A DNA stretch of 60,623 nucleotides, taken from contig CAJPFG010000034.1 of NCBI GenBank assembly GCA_905339235.1, positions 1-60,623 of the forward strand, in the 5' to 3' direction. A program made the translations under genes and the position numbers. The notes under the pieces are model-generated. The model was not told the DNA's origin, did no database searches, and saw only the letters and a list, made by a program, of their open reading frames with translations. Of the stretch, positions 8,564 to 17,769 are shown piece by piece; position 1 is the first letter of the stretch, and every line of letters starts with the position of its first letter. The DNA comes from Phycisphaerales bacterium. Its GTDB lineage: Bacteria; Planctomycetota; Phycisphaerae; Phycisphaerales; UBA1924.

Positions 8564-8991
8564 AGTTCTCGATCCCCAAGCACGACGACGAGGCCGGCTT
8601 CGATCTCACACCCATGATCGACGTGGTCATGCTCCTGGTCATTTTCTTCGCGTTCACCGCCCAGTTCACCCGCACGCTCGCCACGCCCCTTGACCTGCCA
8701 AGCGAGAAGAGCGTGGCCCACTCGGAATCGGGCGCGCCCCAGTCGATCGTTATCGATCTGACCCGAGATGGGCGATTCGTCGTCGCGGGAAAAACCGTAG
8801 ATGCCGACTGGCTCATGCAAACGGTCGCCCGCGACCTGCGGCGGGCGGGCGGCGAGGACAAGATCGACGTCATCGTCCGCGCGGACCGCGCCTGCCCGGC
8901 CGTGCACCTCAACTCGCTGGCGGGCGGGCTTTCACGGGCGGGGGTGAAGTCCTGGAAACTCGCGACCAGCGCCGAGGGGGGCGCGCCATGA
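8560..8991 (+). CDS. ExbD/TolR-family biopolymer transport protein (first of two)
   Basis: A 143-residue single-pass membrane protein that should assemble inside the ExbB-like pentamer. The N-terminus carries the family signature: a short charged cytoplasmic lead, then DLTPMIDVVMLLVIFFAF (about residues 18-35) with the conserved membrane Asp in MIDVV, thought to carry protons. The periplasmic domain holds DLPSE, I-V-I-D-L-T-R-D-G and VIVRADRACP segments, as in typical ExbD proteins. The start is GTG 8560 in a GTGA overlap with the ExbB-like gene. A second, divergent ExbD follows immediately, so the rotor may be heterodimeric. Confidence 0.9.
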   Translation: MKFSIPKHDDEAGFDLTPMIDVVMLLVIFFAFTAQFTRTLATPLDLPSEKSVAHSESGAPQSIVIDLTRDGRFVVAGKTVDADWLMQTVARDLRRAGGEDKIDVIVRADRACPAVHLNSLAGGLSRAGVKSWKLATSAEGGAP

Positions 8992-9410
8992 ACTTCGCCC
9001 GCCGGGCCGCGGTTCGCGGGTCCACGCCGATCCCCCGGCTGCCCCTGGTGGCGTTCATCGACGTCATCCTCTTCCTGCTGCTGTACTTCGTCATGGTCGC
9101 GGACCTGACCCCCGAAGAGTCACACCTGGCGTCGAGCCTGAAGACCGACTCCAAGGGCCCCGCGCAGGCAACCGGGCTGCTCCCACAGATACTGCTGGTT
9201 GAAACTTCCGCGGGCAAGGTCCGGTACAGAATGGGCGACCGTGTGATGGATACCCGGGAATCGCTGGACACGTTCTTGTCCAGCCTTCCCAAGGCCGCGG
9301 GGATTGTCGTGAAAGTCAAAGGCGATGTCTCGGTGGAAGCGGCGGCGACGGCCCTGTCGGCCGGCAAGAGAGCGGGGTTCACCAAGATCAGTTATGTCCC
9401 GGCTCGCTGA
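8988..9410 (+). CDS. ExbD/TolR-family protein (second of two)
   Basis: A 140-residue ExbD homologue, shorter in the conserved periplasmic part than its neighbour. The membrane helix is PLVAFIDVILFLLLYFVMVADL-like (about residues 22-43), with the key Asp retained in the FID motif. A Lys-rich periplasmic section follows, with VKVKGDVSVEAA (about 108-119), the usual strand-helix element. The typical TPMIDV lead-in is replaced by PRLPLVAFIDV, so this copy is diverged. ATG 8988 overlaps the previous stop (ATGA). The end overlaps the next gene by 17 bases. Paired ExbD genes are common, with one copy often specialised. Confidence 0.85.
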   Translation: MNFARRAAVRGSTPIPRLPLVAFIDVILFLLLYFVMVADLTPEESHLASSLKTDSKGPAQATGLLPQILLVETSAGKVRYRMGDRVMDTRESLDTFLSSLPKAAGIVVKVKGDVSVEAAATALSAGKRAGFTKISYVPAR

Positions 9411-12105
9411 ACATCGCGGATGGCTCGTCCTCGCCTTGGCGACAACCTGCGCATGCATCTCCGCCGGCGCGTTCGCCCAGGATTCGGTCCGCCCCGACGA
9501 CGCCTTCGAAACCTACCTCGCGGATCGCAACCTGACCAGCGTGCTTGCGGCGCACTTCCGCCAGCAGTTGGCCTCGGGCGCCCCGGAAGAACGGGTCGCC
9601 GCCGCCGAGGCCCTCGGAAAGTTGTACGTAAAGATGCTCGGCGAGTCGAAGGACGCCGCCCGCCGCCAGGAACTCGAGGAGCAAAGCCGCGAGTTGCTGA
9701 AGATCGTGCCCGAGGCCGAGTCCTTCGAACTCCGTATCAATCTCGCGAAGGCGACCTACCTTCAGGTCGAAGACATGGTCGAGCGCGAGCGGCTCCGGCT
9801 CTCGAACGCCACGGAGCGTGCCGAGGCCGCGCGGATCCTGCGATCCGTGATGCCGGTGTTCGAAGAACTCGGCGCGAAACTCGGGCGCAAGGTGGATCAA
9901 CTCGAAAAGCGGGAGCCCTCCGCCCGCGAAGGCGAGATCGAACTGCTCCGCGCCGAACTCACCGACGCCCGCCGCCTGCGATCCCTGGCGCGCTACTACG
10001 CCGGATGGTCGCAGTACTACGTCGCTCTGTCGGAAACCAACGCCGCCGCCGCCCGGCGCGCCCTCGAAGACTTCGGCGTCATCCTCAACGCCGTGCCCGG
10101 AAAGCCCGCCAGCGTCGAGCGTCTCCCCGCGGAGTTGCTGCGCTACGAACACGTTTCCCGCGCGGCCATCGGATGTGCCCTTTGTGCCTCCTTCCTCAAC
10201 AACGACGTCGAGGCCGCCCGATGGCTCGACGCGGTCGAGAGCGCGGAGAACCTCCCCGAGGAGGTCCAAGCCCAGTTGTTCAGCCGTCGGCTGATCGTTT
10301 CGGCCGCGGCCCAGCACTGGGCCGATGTCGAACTCCGCGTGAAGCGCCGTCGAACCCCCGAGCCCGGAGAGGCCGACAAACGGTTGTCCATCGTGGAGGC
10401 TCGCCTGCTGGCCGTGCTCGCGCTCGACGCCGCCCGCGACTCGGCCACCCGCCCGGGTCTCCGCACCGTCGCCGAACGCATGGGACAAGCCGCCCTGGCC
10501 GACCTCGTGGATCAGGGCGAGATTGGGCACGTACTCGACATCGTCAAACTCTTCGGAACCGCGCCCATCGGCGACAGCGGATTCATCGTCGCCTACGTGC
10601 GTGGCCTTCAGGCCTACGACAAGGCCCGGGAGGCCCACAAGGCCGCGGGTCCGCCCGATGAGCCCACCTCCGACCCCGGCGCGGCCAACCTCTACCACCA
10701 GGCCGCCGATCTGCTCGCCGGAGCAATCTCTAGCGACGACTCGGGCCGGTTCGCCAAAGAGTCCGCCAAGGCCGGAATCCGGCAGGGGCTGGCCCTCTTC
10801 TTCGCCGGGGACTTCATCGCCGCGGGAGAGTGTTTCCAGGCCGCGGCGGATTCCTCCAAGGACCCGCTCACTCGCCGTGATGCGTTGTGGTACGCGATCG
10901 TCACTTTGGACCGGGCCGTGGAGCAGGGGCGGGCCTCGCAGGTGCCGACCCGGGACCGGCTGGCAACGCTGTTCCTGCAGGAGTACCCGGGCACCGAAAA
11001 CGCCGCCAAACTGCTGCTCCGCCAGACCCGCGCCGACCGGCTGAGCGATGCGAAGGCGGTCGAAATTCTGCTTAACGTGCCCAAAGACTCTCCGATGTTC
11101 GAATCCGCGCGCCGGCAGGCGGCGCGGATGCTCTACACCATGTACAAGCGGGCCGGCGCGTCGGAGCGCGACTTCGCGGCCCTCCGCTTCGCCGAGATCG
11201 GTGAGCAGGTTCTGAAGTTGGAGCAGGCTCGCGCCACCGCCGGCGATTCGCAGAGCAAGAAGGCGGCGGAAGCGGTGGTCCTTCGGGTCCGCCAACTCGC
11301 CGACGCCCTCCTGTCGGCGAGCGCGCCCGATGTCCCGCGAGTCGAAGCGGCGTTCGCCGTGCTGACGGCGGTGGAGAATCAGCACTCCCTGGACCTCCGC
11401 CAGTTGGAGCCCGAACTCGCGTTCCGCCGCCTGCAAATCGCCATCGCGCGGGGTGACGAGCCCGCCGCGCGCCGTGAAATGGATCGCCTGCGGGATAGCG
11501 GTGGGGCGTTCGCCCGCGCCGCGGATCGCCTCATGTACCGTCGTGCTCTCAATCGCTGGAAAGCATCGCCCCAGGAAACGGCACTCGCGCGGGACGCCGT
11601 CGCCCACGGACTTCGAGTACTTGAGGAACTCGAAACGGCCGGCGCCAAGCCGGCCGAGCCCAGCATGATCGCCCTTCGCGACGCGATCGCCGATGCCGCC
11701 GCCGCGGTCTTTCGCGCCGGAGCCGAACTGCACATGCGCGATCTGGCCATCAAACTCGACCGCGGCCAACTCGAGGCCGGACAACGCACCGGCGCAAGCC
11801 TGCGGCGCCTGGGCGAGTTGCTCGAACACGCCAACGACCTCCCGGGAGCCGTGTCGGCATGGCAGGAGTTGCTCGTCGGCACCCCCGACGGCTCCGACGC
11901 GTGGTACGAGGCCCGCTACCACTCGCTCCGGCTTCTCATAGTCATCGCCCCCGCCGACGCCGCCGCCGCCATGTCCCAGTTCCGCGCACTGCACCCCGAT
12001 CTCGGCCCGGCAGGCTGGCATGAGAAGTTCCTCGAACTGGACCTGAAACTCAAGGACCTCGGCCATTCTCCATCGCCGGCGCCCCCGCAGGGAGGTGGCC
12101 CGTGA
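9394..12105 (+). CDS. Large exported helical-repeat (TPR-like) protein
   Basis: 903 residues, with a signal peptide (hydrophobic residues about 9-27 ending AGAFAQ). The mature part is almost entirely helical, rich in Ala, Arg, Glu and Leu. Regularly spaced pairs of amphipathic helices (for example YHQAADLLAGAI, GLALFFAGDFIAAGECFQAAA and RRDALWYAIVTLDRAVEQG) resemble TPR repeats. The start at ATG 9394 is preferred over one at 9325 because only the former gives a signal peptide; it overlaps the second ExbD gene by 17 bases. Such a protein would fit as a periplasmic scaffold for the channel complex, but that is inference. The GTGA overlap at its end couples it to the next gene. Confidence 0.7.
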   Translation: MSRLAEHRGWLVLALATTCACISAGAFAQDSVRPDDAFETYLADRNLTSVLAAHFRQQLASGAPEERVAAAEALGKLYVKMLGESKDAARRQELEEQSRELLKIVPEAESFELRINLAKATYLQVEDMVERERLRLSNATERAEAARILRSVMPVFEELGAKLGRKVDQLEKREPSAREGEIELLRAELTDARRLRSLARYYAGWSQYYVALSETNAAAARRALEDFGVILNAVPGKPASVERLPAELLRYEHVSRAAIGCALCASFLNNDVEAARWLDAVESAENLPEEVQAQLFSRRLIVSAAAQHWADVELRVKRRRTPEPGEADKRLSIVEARLLAVLALDAARDSATRPGLRTVAERMGQAALADLVDQGEIGHVLDIVKLFGTAPIGDSGFIVAYVRGLQAYDKAREAHKAAGPPDEPTSDPGAANLYHQAADLLAGAISSDDSGRFAKESAKAGIRQGLALFFAGDFIAAGECFQAAADSSKDPLTRRDALWYAIVTLDRAVEQGRASQVPTRDRLATLFLQEYPGTENAAKLLLRQTRADRLSDAKAVEILLNVPKDSPMFESARRQAARMLYTMYKRAGASERDFAALRFAEIGEQVLKLEQARATAGDSQSKKAAEAVVLRVRQLADALLSASAPDVPRVEAAFAVLTAVENQHSLDLRQLEPELAFRRLQIAIARGDEPAARREMDRLRDSGGAFARAADRLMYRRALNRWKASPQETALARDAVAHGLRVLEELETAGAKPAEPSMIALRDAIADAAAAVFRAGAELHMRDLAIKLDRGQLEAGQRTGASLRRLGELLEHANDLPGAVSAWQELLVGTPDGSDAWYEARYHSLRLLIVIAPADAAAAMSQFRALHPDLGPAGWHEKFLELDLKLKDLGHSPSPAPPQGGGP

Positions 12106-14900
12106 CCACTTCCGGACCCGAAAACTCCGCCACCCGATTCTTGGGAATCCGCGAGCACACCTCCGACCCGCGGTCGCTCCTGGGATTAGGCACCGAGGAA
12201 CTGACCGCCGAACGCGTCCTCAATGCCCTCAAGGCGCAGGTTCAGCGAGTCGCCGCTCACCCCGAGGCAAACACGATCGAAGCCGACGAAGTGCGCCTCG
12301 CACTTCACGCCGCCGCCGCGAGACTGCTCGATCCCACCTGGGAGCCCGCGGCCGAGAGTTCTCCCGGCTCCTCCTCCCTCGAAGCCAACGTCATCCTGAC
12401 ACTGGGATTGGCCGGAGGCTGGAATCGAGATTCGATCCGCCGCCTGGGACTCATGGCCAGAGCGCAGGGCGTGAGCCCCGAAGAGCTTGCAACCACAGTC
12501 GGAGGCCTTGCCACTCGCTCGCCCGAGAAGCAGGCGACTCAACCAGTCCGCGCCATCGGCGAACGACCGCGGCCCGCGATCGCCGACCCCGCGCGAGCAA
12601 TCGCAGCCGAAGAGACGCGGGAATCCACCCCGCTCCCGGAAGAACTCGACCCGGCGTCGAACGCCGTCAAAAAGGTCGTCGCAGTCGTCGGCATCGCTCT
12701 GGCCGCGCTCATGGCAATCGCCGTGATTCTCGTTCTGATGCTGCCCCGGCGGCCGAATAGCGGGCCACCCCCCGAGCCGCCGCCAACCCCCAGCCCGATC
12801 GCCGCGCAGCCGGACCGCCCCGCCGAGGTCTTCCCGGCCCCGCCTTCGAAATCACCCGAGAAACCCAAGCCCCGCGTGGTAGACCCTTCTTCGCAGGGCC
12901 GGGTTGGCGACTTCACCGATCTCCTTCGCGAACTTTCCTCGTGCACCTCGGGGCTTTCCATCGATCCCGACGAGGCGATGTCACGTTTCGAGGTTATCGA
13001 AGCCGCCATCTCCTCGCAATGGCCCGCCGCCGGGGCCGACGGCGTTGTCGCCGCGACCAGCGGCGTGCTTGACTTCGTCTACCGGGCCTCGGCCGATCCG
13101 GCTCGCGGCGTGAAATCCGTCGAGATCCTCGGCGACAGCAGCAGCCTGCTGACGCAGCCGGGGCTTATCGCCCCCGAACAGATCGGCCCCGCGGCGTGGG
13201 CGGCGGGAATGCTGACCAGGCTCCTGCGAGAGCGAGATCTTCCCACTCCGGTCCGCAACCGCGTCCGGGAACTTTTCGCAGGTGCGTTCGGGTCATCCCC
13301 CGGTCCGGCCGAGCCAAGTTTCAAGGGCGGCGCGGTGGCCGCGGTCGTGTCGATGCCCGTGCGCCTGCTCCCGGCTCCCACGCCGTACGACGAGGCCCAG
13401 GCTAAGAAAGCCGCCGAGGGATGGCGCACGTGGATCGCCGCGACGCGCGTCCTCGAGGGTGGCGAAGGCCGCCTCCACGATCAACTCGCGATGCAGGCGC
13501 TCGAACGGCTCCTGACCGAGGCGCCGGAACCCACACAAAGCCGGCCGGTCTTCGACGCCGTGACGATCCTCACCACCTCCATCTCCTGGCGCAAAGGCGA
13601 CGAATCGCGACGCGCCCTGGTCCGGTGGTTCGAGGCCCCCGTGATCAGTAACGCGGACCTGTACGCGGTGACCGCCGCGCTGGCGACGCAGAGCGGCGCG
13701 GAAGGCGTGGACTACGGAATGGTGCTCTCGCTCGCGGGAGGTGACGCCCAGCGCACGGAACTGCGGGATCGATACGCCGGCGTTTGGGGAATCACCCAGA
13801 CCGCCACGCGGGGCGAACTCGTCGAGAAGTGGATGACCAGGGCCAAGGAGGCCCTCAACGCGTTCTCGGAATCGCGCCCGAACCCCGCCGAAGCGCTCGC
13901 TCGCGCCGTCAACACCGCCCGACTGAACGAAGTCGCCTCCATGCTCTGGGCGGGCGAGACCGGCGCAGTCTCGGAGGTGCTCAGCATCGCGCCCTTCAGC
14001 CCGCCTCCATCCGACACCCAATCCGTCGGCAACGTCCCGGCGCTGGGCATCGCCGACGATCCGGGCGGCTTCTCGCTCTGGGCCGTGCGGTATCTGGCAG
14101 CAGGCCAGCAGATCCCCGCGCGGCGTGAAATCCTGTCGCAGGTCAACAGCAATCCCACCCCCATCGAAGCCGACTTACTCGCCGAAGAAGCGGTCCGCGG
14201 ATCACCCGTGCAGGTCCGGCAGGATGCCAAGGCCCTGGTCATCCGATACCAGAACGATGCCACCATCATCAACGCCCTGCTGGAACTCGCCCCGATCCTC
14301 CCACAAACGCGGGAAAACTCCGAACTCCTGCGCACGGTCACCGGCGCATCAATCCCGCACCCGCGAGACCCCGCCTGGCGCGTGGATGTTCGCCGCGCCC
14401 TCGTCGAACGCCTGACCCAGGTCATCGCCGTGCGCGGCGAATGGGGGTTCGTGGACAACGCCGCGGCCGAACTGGCGGAGTCTTACAGGGGTCGCCTCGT
14501 TCGCGCCGGTCAGGAACGCCACCGGGGCGACGGCAACGCTCCCCGCGTCGAAGACTCCGCCCAGTTGCTCCGATCCCGCTGGCGACAGGACGCCGAGGCC
14601 CTGCTCTCCACCGGCCGCGAACCGGTCGGGTTTATCGAGATGGATGCGCGTCGGGCCGCGAGGCTCCGCGTCGCCGCGGGGAGAGTGCAGACCTTCGCCG
14701 CAGAGCAGGCAGGACTCTGCGAACTGCTCGCGTACCTCGCATCGGCCGAGCGTGCCGGCGCGGCCGAGGATTGCCGTCGCCTGCTCCAGGCCTTCGCCGT
14801 CGAGCGACGCGAATCGGGACACGTGTTCCAGCAGATCGACGCCGGGGAACTGACCATGCTCCGATTGTGGCTCTCGCGGTTCGGGGAGGGCCCCGTATGA
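12102..14900 (+). CDS. Large single-pass membrane protein of unknown family
   Basis: 932 residues. The N-terminal 180 residues look cytoplasmic and helical. They begin SLLGLGTEELTAERVLNALK, continue with a helix set ending RLLDP (about residues 27-85), and then a second helical module (EANVILTLGLAGGWNRDSIR). One membrane helix lies at about 190-213 (VVAVVGIALAALMAIAVILVLM). A Pro-rich linker (about 218-262) leads to a roughly 660-residue extracytoplasmic region rich in Ala, Arg and Glu. This architecture (cytoplasmic sensor, membrane helix, long helical outer part) would let it bridge the cytoplasm to the exported repeat protein. I recognise no enzyme motif. It starts at GTG 12102 (GTGA overlap). 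Confidence 0.7.
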   Translation: MTTSGPENSATRFLGIREHTSDPRSLLGLGTEELTAERVLNALKAQVQRVAAHPEANTIEADEVRLALHAAAARLLDPTWEPAAESSPGSSSLEANVILTLGLAGGWNRDSIRRLGLMARAQGVSPEELATTVGGLATRSPEKQATQPVRAIGERPRPAIADPARAIAAEETRESTPLPEELDPASNAVKKVVAVVGIALAALMAIAVILVLMLPRRPNSGPPPEPPPTPSPIAAQPDRPAEVFPAPPSKSPEKPKPRVVDPSSQGRVGDFTDLLRELSSCTSGLSIDPDEAMSRFEVIEAAISSQWPAAGADGVVAATSGVLDFVYRASADPARGVKSVEILGDSSSLLTQPGLIAPEQIGPAAWAAGMLTRLLRERDLPTPVRNRVRELFAGAFGSSPGPAEPSFKGGAVAAVVSMPVRLLPAPTPYDEAQAKKAAEGWRTWIAATRVLEGGEGRLHDQLAMQALERLLTEAPEPTQSRPVFDAVTILTTSISWRKGDESRRALVRWFEAPVISNADLYAVTAALATQSGAEGVDYGMVLSLAGGDAQRTELRDRYAGVWGITQTATRGELVEKWMTRAKEALNAFSESRPNPAEALARAVNTARLNEVASMLWAGETGAVSEVLSIAPFSPPPSDTQSVGNVPALGIADDPGGFSLWAVRYLAAGQQIPARREILSQVNSNPTPIEADLLAEEAVRGSPVQVRQDAKALVIRYQNDATIINALLELAPILPQTRENSELLRTVTGASIPHPRDPAWRVDVRRALVERLTQVIAVRGEWGFVDNAAAELAESYRGRLVRAGQERHRGDGNAPRVEDSAQLLRSRWRQDAEALLSTGREPVGFIEMDARRAARLRVAAGRVQTFAAEQAGLCELLAYLASAERAGAAEDCRRLLQAFAVERRESGHVFQQIDAGELTMLRLWLSRFGEGPV

Positions 14901-15928
14901 AAAATCGTCGCATTGCCTCGTGCGGATGGGTGCAGGCTCTCGCCATGGCGACGAGCGTGTCCTTGGGATTTGCGCAGCCGGACGAGGTTCAAACCCCGCC
15001 CGCGCCGCCGGCCGCTCCCGCGACCGCGCAGATCGCCGCAACCTTCGCCACCCGTCTGGAAGCCCTCAGCCCGGAGAATCCCGAAGCGTACTTTCTGCTC
15101 GGCGAAGAAGTCCTCGACCAGGCCGCGGACGAAAGCGGACGAAAACTCGCCGTCACGCTCTTCGTGCTCGCCGCCGAGATGGATCGTGTGAAGGCCGGCG
15201 GCCGCGTCGCGGCCTCGGCGTGCCTCGCGCTGTCGAGGACCACGCGCGCGGGCGCAGATCGCCGATGGCTCACGGCGCTGGCCCGCTCGCTCGACCCCGC
15301 CCAGGCCCCGCCGGAATGGACCCGTCCCACTCCGCCAACCAGCGTGGATTCGGAAGCGTACAAAGTCGCCTCCGCTATCGGATTCGTTCGATCGGGCGAC
15401 GGCGGCAGGGCAAGGCAGTTGCTCGGCAAGCCCGAGGTGCGTGCCGCTCTCCTGCGATACGACACGCTGCTCTCCCGCGTCGGCGCTGGCACCGCCTCCA
15501 TGATCATCCGCGAGGCCGACCGCTGGCCCTGCCCCGAGTGCGCCAACCAGCGCGCGGTCAAGCGGGGACGTGCCGACAAGATCGAGACCCGCCTGTGCCC
15601 GATCTGCGGCGGCAATCCGGGCCCCCGCCTCTCGCGAGACTCTCTTCTCGCCCAGTTGCGATTCGAATCGTGGATCCTCCAGGGCGTGCAACGATCGTGG
15701 GGGGCGCAGATCGTTACGGATTCCGGCGCTCCGCTCCTCGACCCCGATCCCTCCGGCCTGGCAATGGTCTTCGAGGTGGATGCGCGTGCCGTCTACTGGC
15801 GAAACGGTCGTTGGTGCCGCTCCGCCGATGGCTCCGACCCGGCCCAGCCCGACATCCCGATCGCGAAGCCCAGGCCCAAGCCGCAGCAAGAGCCCAGCAG
15901 CACGCCCGGCAGTTCATCGGGATCCTGA
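14897..15928 (+). CDS. Secreted protein with a Cys4 zinc-ribbon-like motif, last gene of operon
   Basis: 343 residues. A signal peptide (MKNRRIASCGWVQALAMATSV..., cleavage near FAQP) predicts export. The middle is helical and repeat-like. Two CPxC knuckles, CPEC and CPIC about 24 residues apart (about residues 213-240), form a putative zinc ribbon, unusual in an exported protein. The C-terminus is a Pro/Lys/Ser linker without a membrane anchor. It starts in an ATGA overlap at 14897, the last of the couplings in this gene string. The next gene begins 48 bases on and looks unrelated, so this is probably the operon's end. Its function is unknown. Confidence 0.65.
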   Translation: MKNRRIASCGWVQALAMATSVSLGFAQPDEVQTPPAPPAAPATAQIAATFATRLEALSPENPEAYFLLGEEVLDQAADESGRKLAVTLFVLAAEMDRVKAGGRVAASACLALSRTTRAGADRRWLTALARSLDPAQAPPEWTRPTPPTSVDSEAYKVASAIGFVRSGDGGRARQLLGKPEVRAALLRYDTLLSRVGAGTASMIIREADRWPCPECANQRAVKRGRADKIETRLCPICGGNPGPRLSRDSLLAQLRFESWILQGVQRSWGAQIVTDSGAPLLDPDPSGLAMVFEVDARAVYWRNGRWCRSADGSDPAQPDIPIAKPRPKPQQEPSSTPGSSSGS

Positions 15929-15976
15929 GCACCCGCGCAATCCGTCAACCCGTCCGCGGCCGGAATAAACTCGCCC

Positions 15977-16390
15977 ATGACCCAAGCACCGACCCCCGCG
16001 CCCGGCCCCGCCGCCCCGCCATCCCAACCCGAAGCCAAGCCCACGATCGCATTCGACGAGTTCGCGAAGGTCGATCTCCGCGTCGCCAGGGTGCTCTCCT
16101 GCGAGCCCCACCCTAGCGCCGATCGGCTCTGGAAACTTCACGTGGACGACGGTTCCGGCAGCCCGCGGCAGATCTGCGCTGGTATCCGGCAGTTCTACGC
16201 CCCCGAGCAACTCGTCGGTCAGCGGATCATCATCGTCGCGAATCTCCAGCCGCGGAAGATCCGGGGCGAGGACTCCAACGGGATGCTCCTCGCGGCGAGC
16301 GACGCCCCCAAAGGCGCTCCGGAAGGCGAGCGCCGGGTTGTGGTGCTTACCACCCTCTCGGACATGCCGCCGGGCTCGATCGTGTCCTGA
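15977..16390 (+). CDS. tRNA-binding-domain protein (EMAP/Trbp111 or MetRS C-terminal type)
   Basis: 137 residues: a Pro/Ala-rich lead of about 25 residues, then a complete OB-fold tRNA-binding domain. Family motifs visible are FAKVDLRVARVLSCEPHPSADRLW (in parts, residues 30-53), RQICAGIRQFY, IIIVANLQPRKIRG and SNGMLLAAS. This matches the C-terminal domain of methionyl-tRNA synthetase and free-standing Trbp111/CsaA proteins, which bind tRNA non-specifically or act as chaperones. No synthetase catalytic part is nearby, so here it is a free-standing protein. It converges with the minus-strand gene ending at 16394, leaving three bases between stops. Confidence 0.88.
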   Translation: MTQAPTPAPGPAAPPSQPEAKPTIAFDEFAKVDLRVARVLSCEPHPSADRLWKLHVDDGSGSPRQICAGIRQFYAPEQLVGQRIIIVANLQPRKIRGEDSNGMLLAASDAPKGAPEGERRVVVLTTLSDMPPGSIVS

Positions 16391-16393
16391 TGT

Positions 16394-17302
16394 TCAGTCG
16401 GGCCGCTTGCGCCCCGGCTCGGGCCGTTCCCCGGGGGGACCTTCGCGGTTCTCCACGATCTTCTGGAGCATCTCGTCCACGGCTCCGTCGCGGTGGGCTT
16501 TCTTCTGCTCAAGTTCCTTGCGCAGGTTCTCGATTCGCTCCGTCAGCGACTCGATCTCGTGTTCCTGCAACTGCATCCGCGTCTCGCTCTGCGCGACGAG
16601 TTTCTCGCGAAGTTCCCGCGTCGCCTCGGCCAGTTTCGATTCTTTCCCCTCCGCGCCCGCCGGAAGGTCCTGGGCGCGCCGGACATCGCGCACCGCCTCG
16701 ATCACACTGATGCCCGCCTTCAACTCCTCCAGCCGGAGATTCGCCAGCACCGGATCGCTTTTGCGGACCCGCTGAGCCTCCCGAAGCCGCGGGACCAGCC
16801 GCGCGAGCATGCGATCCGCCCCGTCGGGGTCAACGTCCTGCAGTTTCGCGAACTTCTCCGCGATCAGCGGCAGGTTGCCGCGGAGAAACTCCATCACCCG
16901 CTCGCGCTCGCCCTCGGGAAGCGGCTGCCCCGCCTGCATGGGGCCGAATCCCTCGCCGTCTCCCCGCTCTCGCGGGCCCCGTGGCCCCTCAGGGTCAAAG
17001 TCCGGCCGGCGACCGCCCTCCGGGCGATTGCCCTGCTCGCCGCGCCCAAATCGCCCCGCCGGCTCCAAATCGCGCAGCAGATCGCCGAGCGGCTCTCCCT
17101 TGTCCAACTTCTCGATCGCCTGCTTGATCACCGTTTCCATGCGCTGGTTCTCCGCCAGCCGGCGCTCCAGACGCGCCTTCAGCGCCTCCGGGTCCATCTC
17201 CCGCGGTCTCTCCCTTTCCGACGGAGTCTCCGCCGGCGGTTGCGCCACCGAAACTCCCGCCATCGAGCACAGAGCCGCCACGAGCATGCTGACGCGTTTC
17301 AT
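16394..17302 (-). CDS. Exported coiled-coil protein, third gene of an ECF sigma operon
   Basis: 302 residues with a clear signal peptide (MKRVSMLVAALCSMAGVSVAQ). The mature region is very charged (Arg, Glu, Asp, Pro). It has an acidic-basic low-complexity segment around residues 85-120 and a long predicted coiled coil near the C-terminus (about 225-285, with LQEHEIESLTERIENLRKELE heptads). Its general character recalls periplasmic stress-sensor proteins of the CpxP/ZraP kind, but no LTxxQ motif is visible, so this is only a guess. The start at 17302 is supported by an ATGA overlap with the membrane gene upstream. It is probably expressed with the sigma factor at 17766-18359 and may belong to its regulon. 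Confidence 0.65.
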   Translation of the reverse strand: MKRVSMLVAALCSMAGVSVAQPPAETPSERERPREMDPEALKARLERRLAENQRMETVIKQAIEKLDKGEPLGDLLRDLEPAGRFGRGEQGNRPEGGRRPDFDPEGPRGPRERGDGEGFGPMQAGQPLPEGERERVMEFLRGNLPLIAEKFAKLQDVDPDGADRMLARLVPRLREAQRVRKSDPVLANLRLEELKAGISVIEAVRDVRRAQDLPAGAEGKESKLAEATRELREKLVAQSETRMQLQEHEIESLTERIENLRKELEQKKAHRDGAVDEMLQKIVENREGPPGERPEPGRKRPD

Positions 17303-17769
17303 CACATCGCCCCTTCGTTCGAGAGCGTGTCCTCGACTTCCCACGTGCGAATCGCCTTGCTCAACTGCTCGGCCTCCGTGAACAGGTCCGCCGTGCCCGA
17401 TTCCGCGAACACCATCGCCCACTCTGAATCCGTCGCGATCACCAGCCGGTCCCGCTCGGAAGCGCGCGGCATGTTCCCTCGCCCAAGCATCGCCGCGCCC
17501 ACCAGCGCCGCCAGCGCCAGACCCGCAGCCAGACGGAACCCCGCGCTGAAACGCCACGCGGTCCCCGCGGCCGGCTGACCGACAATCCTCAATCCCTGCG
17601 ACTGGGCCCTGGCTTCGATCAGGTGCCGGAATGACGTGTCCGCGACCCGGGACTCAAACGCCGCGTTGGGCAGCGACCGCTCCCGGCAGGCCAACGCGTC
17701 GAGATCGGTGGCGACCAGCACGGCGGAATCGTCCTGCCCCTGCCCGAACTGGTTGGTGGTGTCGTTCAT
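17302..17769 (-). CDS. Single-pass membrane protein, candidate anti-sigma factor
   Basis: 155 residues. A soluble N-terminal part (about 75 residues) is followed by one hydrophobic helix (AGFRLAAGLALAALVGAAML, about 78-97) and an outer domain of about 55 residues. This layout and its position directly after an ECF sigma gene (ATGA overlap) are what one expects of a membrane anti-sigma factor. The classical zinc-binding HxxxCxxC motif is not seen, so it may be a ZAS-less type. It overlaps the exported coiled-coil gene downstream by three bases, suggesting that sensor and anti-sigma are produced together. Confidence 0.6.
   Translation of the reverse strand: MNDTTNQFGQGQDDSAVLVATDLDALACRERSLPNAAFESRVADTSFRHLIEARAQSQGLRIVGQPAAGTAWRFSAGFRLAAGLALAALVGAAMLGRGNMPRASERDRLVIATDSEWAMVFAESGTADLFTEAEQLSKAIRTWEVEDTLSNEGAM

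Noticed and set aside
7745..9410. Zorya-type defence system (ZorA/ZorB) as identity of the ExbB/ExbD genes
   Set aside because: The partners are ExbD-type, not OmpA-like ZorB, and no helicase or nuclease follows; the neighbours are exported helical proteins.
9388..12066. Long open frame antisense to the helical-repeat gene (892 codons)
   Set aside because: It is a mirror of the plus-strand gene caused by very high GC at the third codon position. It lacks a signal peptide, ribosome binding site or known domain, while the plus strand fits the operon by overlap.
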